53,435 bases of DNA, taken from the NCBI GenBank assembly GCA_023230485.1, contig JALNXG010000020.1, positions 1 to 53,435 on the forward strand. The letters run 5' to 3'. A program made the translations under genes and the position numbers. Origin of the DNA: Melioribacteraceae bacterium (GTDB taxonomy: Bacteria > Bacteroidota > Ignavibacteria > Ignavibacteriales > Melioribacteraceae). Numbering within the stretch: position 1 is the stretch's first letter; each line of letters begins with the position of its first letter. The notes under the pieces were generated by a model. It was given only the letters and a program-made list of their open reading frames with translations, had not been told where the DNA came from and did not search any database. Positions 1-7,246 of this stretch are shown in pieces.

Positions 1-1
1 A

Positions 2-820
2 GCATTTTCTCCAAAGGATGTATGGTTAGTATGTTATAGTGATGTAGCTAGAGGATTAATATGGCATTACGATGGAAAAACTTGGAGGGAGAGTAATATA
101 TATGCTGATTTGGGAGGAATGCGAGTAAATGGAATATCAGGGAGTTCGAGCAGTGATATATGGGCAGTGGGATATTCAGGTACAAAATCATTTATAGGGC
201 ATTATAATGGAATAAAATGGACAAGATATGCGGAAGAATTCAATGATCAATTGTTGGATATTACAAAAGATGATGAAGGCAATTTTTGGGCATGTGGAAG
301 GAATGGAATAATTCTAAAATATACTAATGGCAAATGGGAACAGAATTACTTCAAGGTGAATTATAACCTACAGAAAGAACAATATTTTTATAGTGGCATT
401 GCATATTATAATAAAAAACTACACCTATTAGGAAGAAAAATACCAAGTGGAGTAGGACAAACTGAGTATCACATTGTTGGTGAATTTAATAATTGGGCTA
501 TTATTGATTCGCAAATATATTCAGAAAATAAAATAATAAAATTTGGCAATTGGAAATTTATAAATATTGATAATAAATTATACTCTTACGGTTCAGGCGG
601 TGCATGGAAATATGGTGATAATGAATGGATTCACTTTTTTCATCCGACCTTTTATGTTAAGTCGATTTCTGGATTAAATGAAGATTATATGCTCGCAGTT
701 GGAGCAGGTAAAAATTTGTATTTTTATAATGGAAATAGTTGGAATGATTATTCAAATATTTTGAAAAAATGGGACAATGAAGGGTTTTTATCTATTTCCA
801 ATAGTGTAATTGTGCTCTGA
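2..820 (+). CDS. Propeller-repeat protein, 5' end outside window (partial)
   Basis: The frame is open from base 2, before the first in-window ATG at 110, so the gene begins upstream of the window. The visible part (272 codons) repeats a unit of the type S-x-x-D-I-W-A-V-G, about 10 residues, then G-x-I-x-H-Y-N-G-x-x-W. Clear copies are DVWLVC...IWHYDGKTW, DIWAVGYSG...IGHYNGIKW and NFWACGRNG...LKYTNGKW, and later units are degenerate. Such W-rich units form beta-propeller blades in many secreted proteins of FCB bacteria. The N-terminus, and so any signal peptide or lipobox, cannot be seen. I infer an extracytoplasmic structural or binding protein; the function is unknown. It ends at the TGA at 818-820, convergent with the dehydrogenase gene. 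Confidence 0.75.
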   Translation, partial: AFSPKDVWLVCYSDVARGLIWHYDGKTWRESNIYADLGGMRVNGISGSSSSDIWAVGYSGTKSFIGHYNGIKWTRYAEEFNDQLLDITKDDEGNFWACGRNGIILKYTNGKWEQNYFKVNYNLQKEQYFYSGIAYYNKKLHLLGRKIPSGVGQTEYHIVGEFNNWAIIDSQIYSENKIIKFGNWKFINIDNKLYSYGSGGAWKYGDNEWIHFFHPTFYVKSISGLNEDYMLAVGAGKNLYFYNGNSWNDYSNILKKWDNEGFLSISNSVIVL

Positions 821-961
821 TAATCCTCGAGATTTTACAGACTTAGACTCTTCGTTTTCCCTATTGATGTCTCAATTTGCATTAAAGTATTTGTAATAGA
901 TGAAACCAAGAATGTAAAATAAGAACTCATAAAATAGTATTTTATCTATATAAATTATTGG

Positions 962-1810
962 TTATAAATATTTATAAAACCCTTCGCCGGTTTTTCTTCC
1001 GAGTTTCTTCGCTGCCACCATCTTCTTTAGTAGCGGACATGGTCTATACTTAGAATCATTGAATCCGACAAACAATACATCCATAATCGCCAGGCAGACA
1101 TCTAAACCTATGAAATCCGCTAATTCAAGCGGTCCCATCGGCTGATTCATTCCGAGCTTCATTACTGAATCAATATCCTTAACCGATGCAACTCCTTCAT
1201 ATAAACAAAATATCGCTTCGTTAATCATTGGCATCAAAACTCTATTAGAAACAAATCCCGGATAATCGTAAACTTCTACCGGCTCTTTTCCAAGTTTTTC
1301 TGTGAGTTCTTTAATCGTTTGGTAAGTAGAATCTGACGTGGAATAACCTCTGATTATCTCTACAAGTTTCATTACCGGAACCGGATTCATAAAGTGCATT
1401 CCGATAAATTTCTCCGGTCTTGAAACGTTACTTAATTCGGTTATTGAGATTGCTGATGTGTTCGATGCAAATATCGCATCCTTATTTATAAGAGACTCAA
1501 GTTCCTCAAATAGTAAGAACTTGACATCCTTATTTTCAAATATTGCTTCTACTACTAATTCAACATCAGTTGGGATTTCGGATAATTTTGATATTGGATG
1601 GATATTATCTAAGGTGTTTTTTTTGTCGGTTTCAGAGATGATTTCTTTTTTGATCTGGCGATCCAAATTCTTTGATATGGTAGCAAGTCCTTTTTGTAGT
1701 AAATCAGGATTTAAATCGCATAAATGGACTATAAATCCTTTTTGAGCGAAAACATGAGCAATTCCATTACCCATTGTTCCCGCACCTATAACGGCAACTT
1801 TTGAGATCAT
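962..1810 (-). CDS. hbd: 3-hydroxybutyryl-CoA dehydrogenase
   Basis: The 282-residue product has the length typical of single-domain-pair 3-hydroxyacyl-CoA dehydrogenases. The N-terminal NAD-binding Rossmann fold has GAGTMG at residues 9-14. The catalytic region follows, with SNTS at 116-119 and the active-site His139 in GMHFMNPVPVMKLVEI. The helical dimerisation domain fills the C-terminal third, with GFVSNR near 185. It oxidises (S)-3-hydroxybutyryl-CoA to acetoacetyl-CoA with NAD(P)+, or runs in reverse, in beta-oxidation or butyrate-type metabolism in the cytosol. A good Shine-Dalgarno (AGGGGAG) precedes the ATG. It is the last gene of the long - strand run, 12 bp after ricT. No thiolase or crotonase is nearby, so the direction of flux cannot be inferred. 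Confidence 0.93.
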   Translation of the reverse strand: MISKVAVIGAGTMGNGIAHVFAQKGFIVHLCDLNPDLLQKGLATISKNLDRQIKKEIISETDKKNTLDNIHPISKLSEIPTDVELVVEAIFENKDVKFLLFEELESLINKDAIFASNTSAISITELSNVSRPEKFIGMHFMNPVPVMKLVEIIRGYSTSDSTYQTIKELTEKLGKEPVEVYDYPGFVSNRVLMPMINEAIFCLYEGVASVKDIDSVMKLGMNQPMGPLELADFIGLDVCLAIMDVLFVGFNDSKYRPCPLLKKMVAAKKLGRKTGEGFYKYL

Positions 1811-1822
1811 GACTCCCCTTTC

Positions 1823-2671
1823 TTAATTGGATTCTTCAAATTCAAATGATAAACAGCATTTAAGTTTACCGCAAGGTCCACTAAGCTTTCCCATAGAGGT
1901 TACTAAATTCTGTTCGTTTGCCAATTGTGTTGTAATCTTTTTGAAATTACCAAGAAATGATGAACAACAAAATTCTCTGCCACAAGTACCAACTCCGCCA
2001 ACTTTCTTTGCTTCATCTCGCACACCAATCTGTCTCAATTCAATTCTTGTTTTAAAGACTGATGCTAATTCTTTAGCTAATTCACGAAAATCGATTCTAC
2101 CATCAGCAGTATAATAAAAGAAGAGACGCTTTCTATCAAATTGATAATGAGTTCCCACTAATTTCATTTCCATATTACTCCGTTTAGTAATATCCTTGAA
2201 TAGGCTAGCGGCTCTTTCTTCATCTAGATTATTTCTTCCAATCTTTATGATATCGTCCTCAGAGGCTTTTCTAACAGCAAGAGGTAGTTTCTCTTCAAAC
2301 ATACCGAAATACTGCCTCTTAAGGGCTACTAAGCGCCCTATAAGCTTCACTTGTGCTATTTCGTGATAATCTTCTTCCGAAACTACTACTAAATCACCCG
2401 GAAGAAATTCAGAGCTCTCCGATGATATTTCTACAAAACATGAAGATAATAATCCATCAGCGGCAATCTCCACTATATTCCTTTTATCTTCAGGTACCGT
2501 TTGATTTGAATCACTTGAGGGTATAATGCAATTATTTTCATCATTGTGTTTACAATCCAATGATAAAACAATGTTTTTTTGATAACACGAATTACACTTC
2601 AATTCGTATTCTAGCGTGTTACTTTCTGTAACACAGCTATCCGAAATAAAACTTAAATCTATATTAAACAA
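1823..2671 (-). CDS. ricT: PSP1-domain regulatory protein RicT/YaaT family
   Basis: This 282-residue protein has the PSP1 C-terminal domain. Its signature cysteines are C230, C235-C236 (TCGREFCCSSF) and C267, C272-C273 (GPCGKLKCCLSFE). In Bacillus RicT, which works with RicA and RicF in control of RNase Y and RNA processing, such cysteines bind a [4Fe-4S] cluster. The start is a TTG at 2671, preceded by TTAGGAGAA with 7-nt spacing; this Shine-Dalgarno lies inside the end of holB. The first 50 residues hold further cysteines (C13, C26, C29, C40, C48), including a CxxC, not obviously part of PSP1. It follows holB by 2 bp, the same order as in Firmicutes and many Bacteroidota. Partners RicA and RicF are not in the window. 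Its role in FCB bacteria is unproven. Confidence 0.85.
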   Translation of the reverse strand: MFNIDLSFISDSCVTESNTLEYELKCNSCYQKNIVLSLDCKHNDENNCIIPSSDSNQTVPEDKRNIVEIAADGLLSSCFVEISSESSEFLPGDLVVVSEEDYHEIAQVKLIGRLVALKRQYFGMFEEKLPLAVRKASEDDIIKIGRNNLDEERAASLFKDITKRSNMEMKLVGTHYQFDRKRLFFYYTADGRIDFRELAKELASVFKTRIELRQIGVRDEAKKVGGVGTCGREFCCSSFLGNFKKITTQLANEQNLVTSMGKLSGPCGKLKCCLSFEFEESN

Positions 2672-2673
2672 AA

Positions 2674-3777
2674 CTATTCTCCTAACTCAATTGCTACGAT
2701 TTCAAATATAAGACTTAGAGATATTATATTCAAGTTAAGATTTCTATCAAAATAATTGCTGTATTTATTCAAGTTCTCTATAATATCTCCCTGCTTTGTA
2801 CCAGGGAATCTTTTATTAAATTTATAAATGGATTCTTCCTTTCCAATATAATAAAAATCTTTTAACTCAGAGTGTTTTTCTTTAATTGTATCTAAGAACC
2901 ACATATTCACCAAATCAATAAAAAGCTTAATCCCCGTAATATCATATTTATCATTTATTTCGTTTATAATTGCTAATGCTGAAGAATATTTTTTCATTAC
3001 CGAAAATCGAGCAAAATCTATTGCTTTTTCTGATAATGATTCAAAATCCATTTCAAGAAGCTTTGCCGCTTTATAAACAGAGCCGGCACTAAACTTTGAG
3101 ACCTTTGAAGCTAATGAGGAATCGATTTTAAAGTAATTTTTTAATACCTCTTCTAATTCTTCTTCTATTAAATTCTCGAAATTAATAACAAACGATCTTG
3201 ATTGGATTGTCTTTAATAAAGATTCTATTTTATCAGTCATAAGTATAAAGAATACGTTCTCAGGTGGCTCTTCTAATGATTTCAATAGTGAGTTTTGTGA
3301 TTCTTCATTTAATAAATGTGCATCATCAATTATTACAAATCGTTTTATTTCAGGAGGATAATAGATAGTTAAGAAACGAATGATATCCCTGATGCTCGAT
3401 ATCTTTATGGTGTTTGCATCTTCAATTTTCAGGAAATGATATGGATTATTTATCTTTTCTTTAATTTCGCTTTGAATTGTTTCAATACTGCTTTTGGTTA
3501 ATTTATCAAACGGACCATCATCACCGGATTCACTTTTCCCTCTCGGGAGTGCGAAAACATATTTTATAAAAGGCTCTGATAAGGATTTTATTTGGGACTG
3601 AGTTCCCCGATCGTTCTGATTAATTTGTTTTGCAAATTCGATTGCGGTAAAGAATTTACCTATACCTTTAGAACCGGAAAAAATAAAGGCGTGTGGGACA
3701 CGCCTTGAATTTATCAATTTAGTTAAAACTAATTTCGATTTCTTTTGACCAATAATTTTATCGAAAAAATCAGACAT
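2674..3777 (-). CDS. holB: DNA polymerase III delta' subunit
   Basis: This is an AAA+ clamp-loader protein of 367 residues. A P-loop-like GSKGIGK lies at residues 35-41, the Walker B-like IIDDAHLL at 149-156, and SLEEPPENVFFILMT at 167-181. All are typical of delta'. The usual sensor triad SRC appears as SRS at 193-195, and the zinc-binding cysteines found in many delta' and gamma/tau proteins are absent from the 50-80 region. It should act with HolA and DnaX in loading the beta clamp. It lies between the DUF2795 gene and ricT. A perfect 9-bp inverted repeat covers codons about 24-31; it is listed separately. Confidence 0.9.
   Translation of the reverse strand: MSDFFDKIIGQKKSKLVLTKLINSRRVPHAFIFSGSKGIGKFFTAIEFAKQINQNDRGTQSQIKSLSEPFIKYVFALPRGKSESGDDGPFDKLTKSSIETIQSEIKEKINNPYHFLKIEDANTIKISSIRDIIRFLTIYYPPEIKRFVIIDDAHLLNEESQNSLLKSLEEPPENVFFILMTDKIESLLKTIQSRSFVINFENLIEEELEEVLKNYFKIDSSLASKVSKFSAGSVYKAAKLLEMDFESLSEKAIDFARFSVMKKYSSALAIINEINDKYDITGIKLFIDLVNMWFLDTIKEKHSELKDFYYIGKEESIYKFNKRFPGTKQGDIIENLNKYSNYFDRNLNLNIISLSLIFEIVAIELGE
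3686..3706 (-). other. Terminator-like hairpin inside holB coding region
   Basis: On the - strand AAGGCGTGT, CCC, ACACGCCTT forms a perfect 9-bp stem with a 3-nt loop. It is followed at once by TATTTTTT (positions 3685 downward), so it looks like an intrinsic terminator about 70-90 nt into holB. It encodes the conserved RVPHAF stretch, so codon constraint could explain it. Whether it attenuates transcription is untested. Confidence 0.4.
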
Positions 3778-3785
3778 ACAAATTA

Positions 3786-4016
3786 TCAGTTTCTATATTC
3801 GTCATCATCGCTATAAAAAAAGTCTTCATCACTTGGATAGTCGGGCCAAATATCTTCAATCGATTCATAAGGTTCTTCTGAATCTTCTAATTCTTGTAGA
3901 TTCTCAAGAACTTCTAAAGGAGCACCGATTCTTTCTGCATAATCAAATAATTCTTCTTTTGTAGCCGGCCAAGGAGCGTCATCTAGATAAGATGCAAGTT
4001 CGACGGTCCAAATCAT
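3786..4016 (-). CDS. DUF2795 small acidic protein
   Basis: This 76-residue protein begins MIWTVELASYLDDAPWPATK and contains EELFDYAERIGAPLEVLENLQEL, the core of the DUF2795 family. Family members of this size are common in Bacteroidota and relatives. The C-terminal 30 residues are very acidic (EDSEEPYESIEDIWPDYPSD and further D/E). It has no signal peptide or membrane segment, so it is probably cytosolic. AGGAGAG lies just before the ATG. The gene sits 8 bp upstream of holB and 21 bp downstream of the M23 peptidase gene. No biochemical function is established for this family that I can name. Confidence 0.85.
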   Translation of the reverse strand: MIWTVELASYLDDAPWPATKEELFDYAERIGAPLEVLENLQELEDSEEPYESIEDIWPDYPSDEDFFYSDDDEYRN

Positions 4017-4037
4017 ATATTTTCTCTCCTTTAATTT

Positions 4038-4964
4038 TTATTTTTTAACAATTTCAAACAAATCAACATCTTCAAAAATGAAATTCATCGGATTAAGAGG
4101 AATTCCATTATGTCTTACTTCATAATGGCAATGAGGACCGGTACTTAATTTACCTGAGTTACCCGATAGAGCAACTAAATCTCCCCTCGTAACTTTTTGA
4201 CCCTCTTTAACCTTTATTTCAGATAAATGTCCATATATTGTTCTATATCCGAATCCATGATCAATTTCAAGAGTTAAACCGTATCCGCCTCTTCTTCCAG
4301 CAAAATCAATTCTTCCGCCACCGGTGGCATAGATTTTTGTACCGATATCACAAATAATATCCACACCATTATGCATTCTTGTAATTTTTAGTATTGGATG
4401 GAATCGCATCCCGAATCCATCTGTAAGAATACCTTCAGACGGTCTTATAGCCGGTAAATTGTCATACATCGCTTCATTTGTTTTTAGAGAAGTTTCAATC
4501 TCTTTATAACTACTGCTTTCGGTTCTTATCTTTGTTGAAATGTCAGAAACATAGCTATTCAAATCATTTACAAAACCGGAGATCTGTTCCCCTTTTGTAA
4601 AATCATAACTAGATATAATACTCCCTCCTTTACCGAAATCAAAATCTTCATAAGGTACAGGATCCAAATTTGTTGCTAATCTTAAATCTTTTCCTGTTTC
4701 CTTAAGTGAGTTTATCTTTTCATCAAGAGTTTTATATTTGTCTGCCAATTGCTTAAAGTTAGATAAAAGCTGTGCGTTTTTCTTTTTCAATGCTTTAACT
4801 TCAATTTCCGGATTGACCATTTCATTTAAGACAAGAAATGACCCAAATAGGAAAAACGAAGCTATCACTGAGAAAAAGAGTACGAGAAACACGAATTTTC
4901 TGTAAAAATTACGTATCTCTACGAACTTTAATTTCGATTTTGAGAAATAATAATATTTTTTCAT
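4038..4964 (-). CDS. M23 family peptidoglycan metallopeptidase, membrane anchored
   Basis: The 308-residue protein has a short cytoplasmic N-terminus, one membrane segment (about 23-47), a coiled-coil-like stretch (about 55-165) and a C-terminal LytM/M23 domain. The zinc site is intact: H198 and D202 in MHNGVD, H246 in YGHL and H278/H280 in PHCHYEV. The enzyme should face the periplasm and cleave peptide cross-bridges in peptidoglycan. The anchor plus coiled coil resembles MepM-type enzymes or the divisome-linked EnvC group, but the exact role is not clear. The TTTCATAGG context gives only a weak ribosome site. It is 62 bp downstream of hprK. Confidence 0.88.
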   Translation of the reverse strand: MKKYYYFSKSKLKFVEIRNFYRKFVFLVLFFSVIASFFLFGSFLVLNEMVNPEIEVKALKKKNAQLLSNFKQLADKYKTLDEKINSLKETGKDLRLATNLDPVPYEDFDFGKGGSIISSYDFTKGEQISGFVNDLNSYVSDISTKIRTESSSYKEIETSLKTNEAMYDNLPAIRPSEGILTDGFGMRFHPILKITRMHNGVDIICDIGTKIYATGGGRIDFAGRRGGYGLTLEIDHGFGYRTIYGHLSEIKVKEGQKVTRGDLVALSGNSGKLSTGPHCHYEVRHNGIPLNPMNFIFEDVDLFEIVKK

Positions 4965-5026
4965 AGGATTCTAAGGTGCGAAGATAATAAATGCTTATAC
5001 ATCAGTCAAGTAATCTTTTTTACAAA

Positions 5027-6040
5027 TCACTCAAAATCATGCTCAAAATAATTCACCGACCTATTATGTTCTCCATTTTTATTTTGTAAACGATCTAATA
5101 ATCTATTTTGCATTACTTTTGCAGCATCATATCCGTAATGCTTTAATAAATAGTTTAATGCAATCACCTCGGAAATTACTGTAATATTCTTTCCGGGTAA
5201 TATTGGTAATTTTACATATTGCATATCAACATCTAAAATTGATTGATATTGCTCGACTAAACCTGTTCGAGTGTATTCAGACTTATCATCCCAGACTTCA
5301 AGCTCTACAATAATCTCTAATCTTTTTTGGAATCTTATTGCTCTTACTCCAAAGGTGCTCTTAATATCTATAATACCTACACCTCGTATTTCCATAAAAT
5401 GTTTTACAAGTTCAGTGCCTGCACCCATTAAGATTCCTTCACCTTTTTTAGTAAGTACAACGACATCATCCGCTACAAGACGGTGCCCCCTTTCTATAAG
5501 ATCTAAAGCTACTTCACTTTTTCCTACACCCGATTTCCCGACAAATAATAATCCAACTCCATAAACATCCACCAAAGAACCGTGAACCGTTAACCTTGGT
5601 GCAAATTGGTCATCTAGGAGGTCACTAACCAAAAATACAAGTTTGGTAGTTGAAAATGAAGATCCGAATATAGGAATTTTATATTTATTACCCATCTCGA
5701 TCATTTCAGGAATTGCTTTATTATTGTCGGTAAGAATCAAACATGGTATTTCAAATTTAAATATATTTTCTAACGACTTTTTTAATTGCGCTTTCTTGAG
5801 CTGTTTTAAGTATCTCATTTCTGTATTGCCAAAAACTTGTACGCGATTATATGTGTATAAATCTACAAACCCGGCTAATGCTAGTCCGGGTCTATGAACA
5901 TTATGATCGTTTATTAATCGTTCAAAACCTACCTTCTTATTGAGGAGTTTTAGTTTGAACGTATTTTTAGCAATATTGAAAAAAAAATCTACTGTAATAT
6001 TCTCTTTGCGAGAAATGTTTTTCTCTGTGATGTTTATCAT
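5027..6040 (-). CDS. hprK: HPr(Ser) kinase/phosphorylase
   Basis: The protein is 337 residues, slightly longer than the usual 310-320. It has the HprK N-domain, H153 in VHGSLVDVYG, the P-loop GKSGVGKS at 168-175, DD at 191-192 and the family signature EIRGVGIIDI at 217-226. HprK phosphorylates or dephosphorylates Ser46 of HPr in response to ATP, phosphate and glycolytic intermediates. Its substrate HPr is encoded at 40549-40815 with Ser46 present. hprK overlaps the end of hpf by 4 bp (ATGA), so the two are probably translationally coupled. No sugar-specific Enzyme II is in the window, so a regulatory rather than sugar-transport role is likely. Confidence 0.95.
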   Translation of the reverse strand: MINITEKNISRKENITVDFFFNIAKNTFKLKLLNKKVGFERLINDHNVHRPGLALAGFVDLYTYNRVQVFGNTEMRYLKQLKKAQLKKSLENIFKFEIPCLILTDNNKAIPEMIEMGNKYKIPIFGSSFSTTKLVFLVSDLLDDQFAPRLTVHGSLVDVYGVGLLFVGKSGVGKSEVALDLIERGHRLVADDVVVLTKKGEGILMGAGTELVKHFMEIRGVGIIDIKSTFGVRAIRFQKRLEIIVELEVWDDKSEYTRTGLVEQYQSILDVDMQYVKLPILPGKNITVISEVIALNYLLKHYGYDAAKVMQNRLLDRLQNKNGEHNRSVNYFEHDFE

Positions 6041-6339
6041 CTTTTAATAGCTATCTTCTTCATTTTTGTTTTCTTTAATTGAATTACCATTTTGTCGCAA
6101 GCTTCATTAATAGCTTTGAAAAAGTCTTCTGATTCCGTAGAAACTGCCAAAACTTTACCGGGAAGATGAAGATTGATTTCTACATTTTTAATACTATCTT
6201 TTTGATGCGTGAAGCTCAAAACTACATTTACATCTAGAATATCATCATTAAATTTCTCAAACGACTTTACGTTATCGTTGATATACTCTTTTAATGAATC
6301 TTTTGCTTTGAACTTTCTTGAAGTGATTTGAATATTCAT
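6037..6339 (-). CDS. hpf: Ribosome hibernation-promoting factor (short form)
   Basis: This 100-residue protein matches the HPF/RaiA (S30AE) fold: MNIQITSRKFKAKDSLKEYI at the start, a central DVNVVLSF and VEINLHLPGKVL, then the basic tail KKTKMKKIAIKR. It lacks the C-terminal dimerisation domain of long HPF, so it is a short form. It binds the decoding region of idle 30S subunits and helps form inactive ribosomes in stationary phase. A Shine-Dalgarno (AGGAG) precedes the ATG. It lies 10 bp after the Xer recombinase gene and overlaps hprK by 4 bp, an arrangement that may link growth arrest with carbon sensing. Confidence 0.92.
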   Translation of the reverse strand: MNIQITSRKFKAKDSLKEYINDNVKSFEKFNDDILDVNVVLSFTHQKDSIKNVEINLHLPGKVLAVSTESEDFFKAINEACDKMVIQLKKTKMKKIAIKR

Positions 6340-6349
6340 AATAACTCCT

Positions 6350-7246
6350 TTATGATTTAGGATGAGCTTTTTTGTAAGATTTTTTTAATTTTTCAATACT
6401 AACATGAGTATAAATTTGAGTAGTCGAAAGATTCTCATGACCCAATAATTCCTTAATGGCAATTAAATCAGCATCCCTATCCAACATATGAGTAGCAGCT
6501 GCATGCCTAAGTACGTGTGGGCTTTTTTTCTTAATATCAGAAACATTAGATAAAATCTTATTAACTAAATGGTAGATGTGTTGTCGATTGGTTCTCTCCC
6601 CTTTTTTATCAAATAAAAACGGATTTATTTCCCCGTTTGGATTGAATGCTTTATTATAATCCTCAATTACTGGAATCGACATTTCTCCAATGGGTACAAT
6701 TCTAGTTTTCGAACCTTTCCCTAATACGCGAATGGATTTCTTAATCATATCAATATTACTATTATTCAACATACAAAGTTCCGATACGCGTAATGCGCAT
6801 CCGTATAAAAGTTCAAAAATTACTTTTATTCTCTTACTTTCTTTAACCTCATAATTCCCACCTATAAATCTAAAAATTTCTTCATAAGAATCAACTAAAA
6901 GTGTCTCAGGAAGCTTTCTTTTATATTTAGGATTAGAGATATTCTCAATTGGGTTATTCTCAAGATAATCATTAATTATACAAAAATTGAAAAACTTTCT
7001 TAAAGTTGATAGTTGCCTTGAAATCGAATTTCTTGATAATTCATAACTATTTAATTCCATTAAAAAAAGACGTATGTGCCTTTCCCTTAACTCATCAATT
7101 TTTAATAATTTTTTATCATTAATAAATCTTAAGAATTTTTCAATATCTCTTTTATAGCTTTCAATTGTATTATCCGAAAGCCTTTCAATATTTTCTATCT
7201 GACTGAAAAAGAGTTTTGATAATTCATTGATTGAAATCATTTTCAT
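6350..7246 (-). CDS. xerC: Tyrosine recombinase XerC/XerD type
   Basis: The 298-residue length fits XerC/D. The N-terminal SAM-like core-binding domain spans about 5-95. The catalytic domain carries R153 (CALRVSEL), K180 (GKGSKTR), H244 and R247 (HVLRHAAATHML), H270 (LLGHENLSTT) and nucleophile Y279 (IYTHV). These are all six expected catalytic positions. Xer proteins resolve chromosome dimers at dif. The context (topA, hpf, no phage genes) argues for the housekeeping enzyme and not a mobile-element integrase, though XerC and XerD cannot be separated from sequence alone. ATGA couples it to topA; M1 and M3 are both possible starts. Confidence 0.88.
   Translation of the reverse strand: MKMISINELSKLFFSQIENIERLSDNTIESYKRDIEKFLRFINDKKLLKIDELRERHIRLFLMELNSYELSRNSISRQLSTLRKFFNFCIINDYLENNPIENISNPKYKRKLPETLLVDSYEEIFRFIGGNYEVKESKRIKVIFELLYGCALRVSELCMLNNSNIDMIKKSIRVLGKGSKTRIVPIGEMSIPVIEDYNKAFNPNGEINPFLFDKKGERTNRQHIYHLVNKILSNVSDIKKKSPHVLRHAAATHMLDRDADLIAIKELLGHENLSTTQIYTHVSIEKLKKSYKKAHPKS

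Noticed and set aside
929..945. AT palindrome (ATAAAATA/TATTTTAT) before the hbd stop
   Set aside because: It is pure A/T apart from the centre, with a one-base loop, so it makes a poor hairpin and is likely chance.
6350..7246. Xer-type recombinase as a sign of an integrated element
   Set aside because: It is coupled to topA and hpf in a housekeeping operon, with no att repeats, phage genes or codon-use shift nearby.
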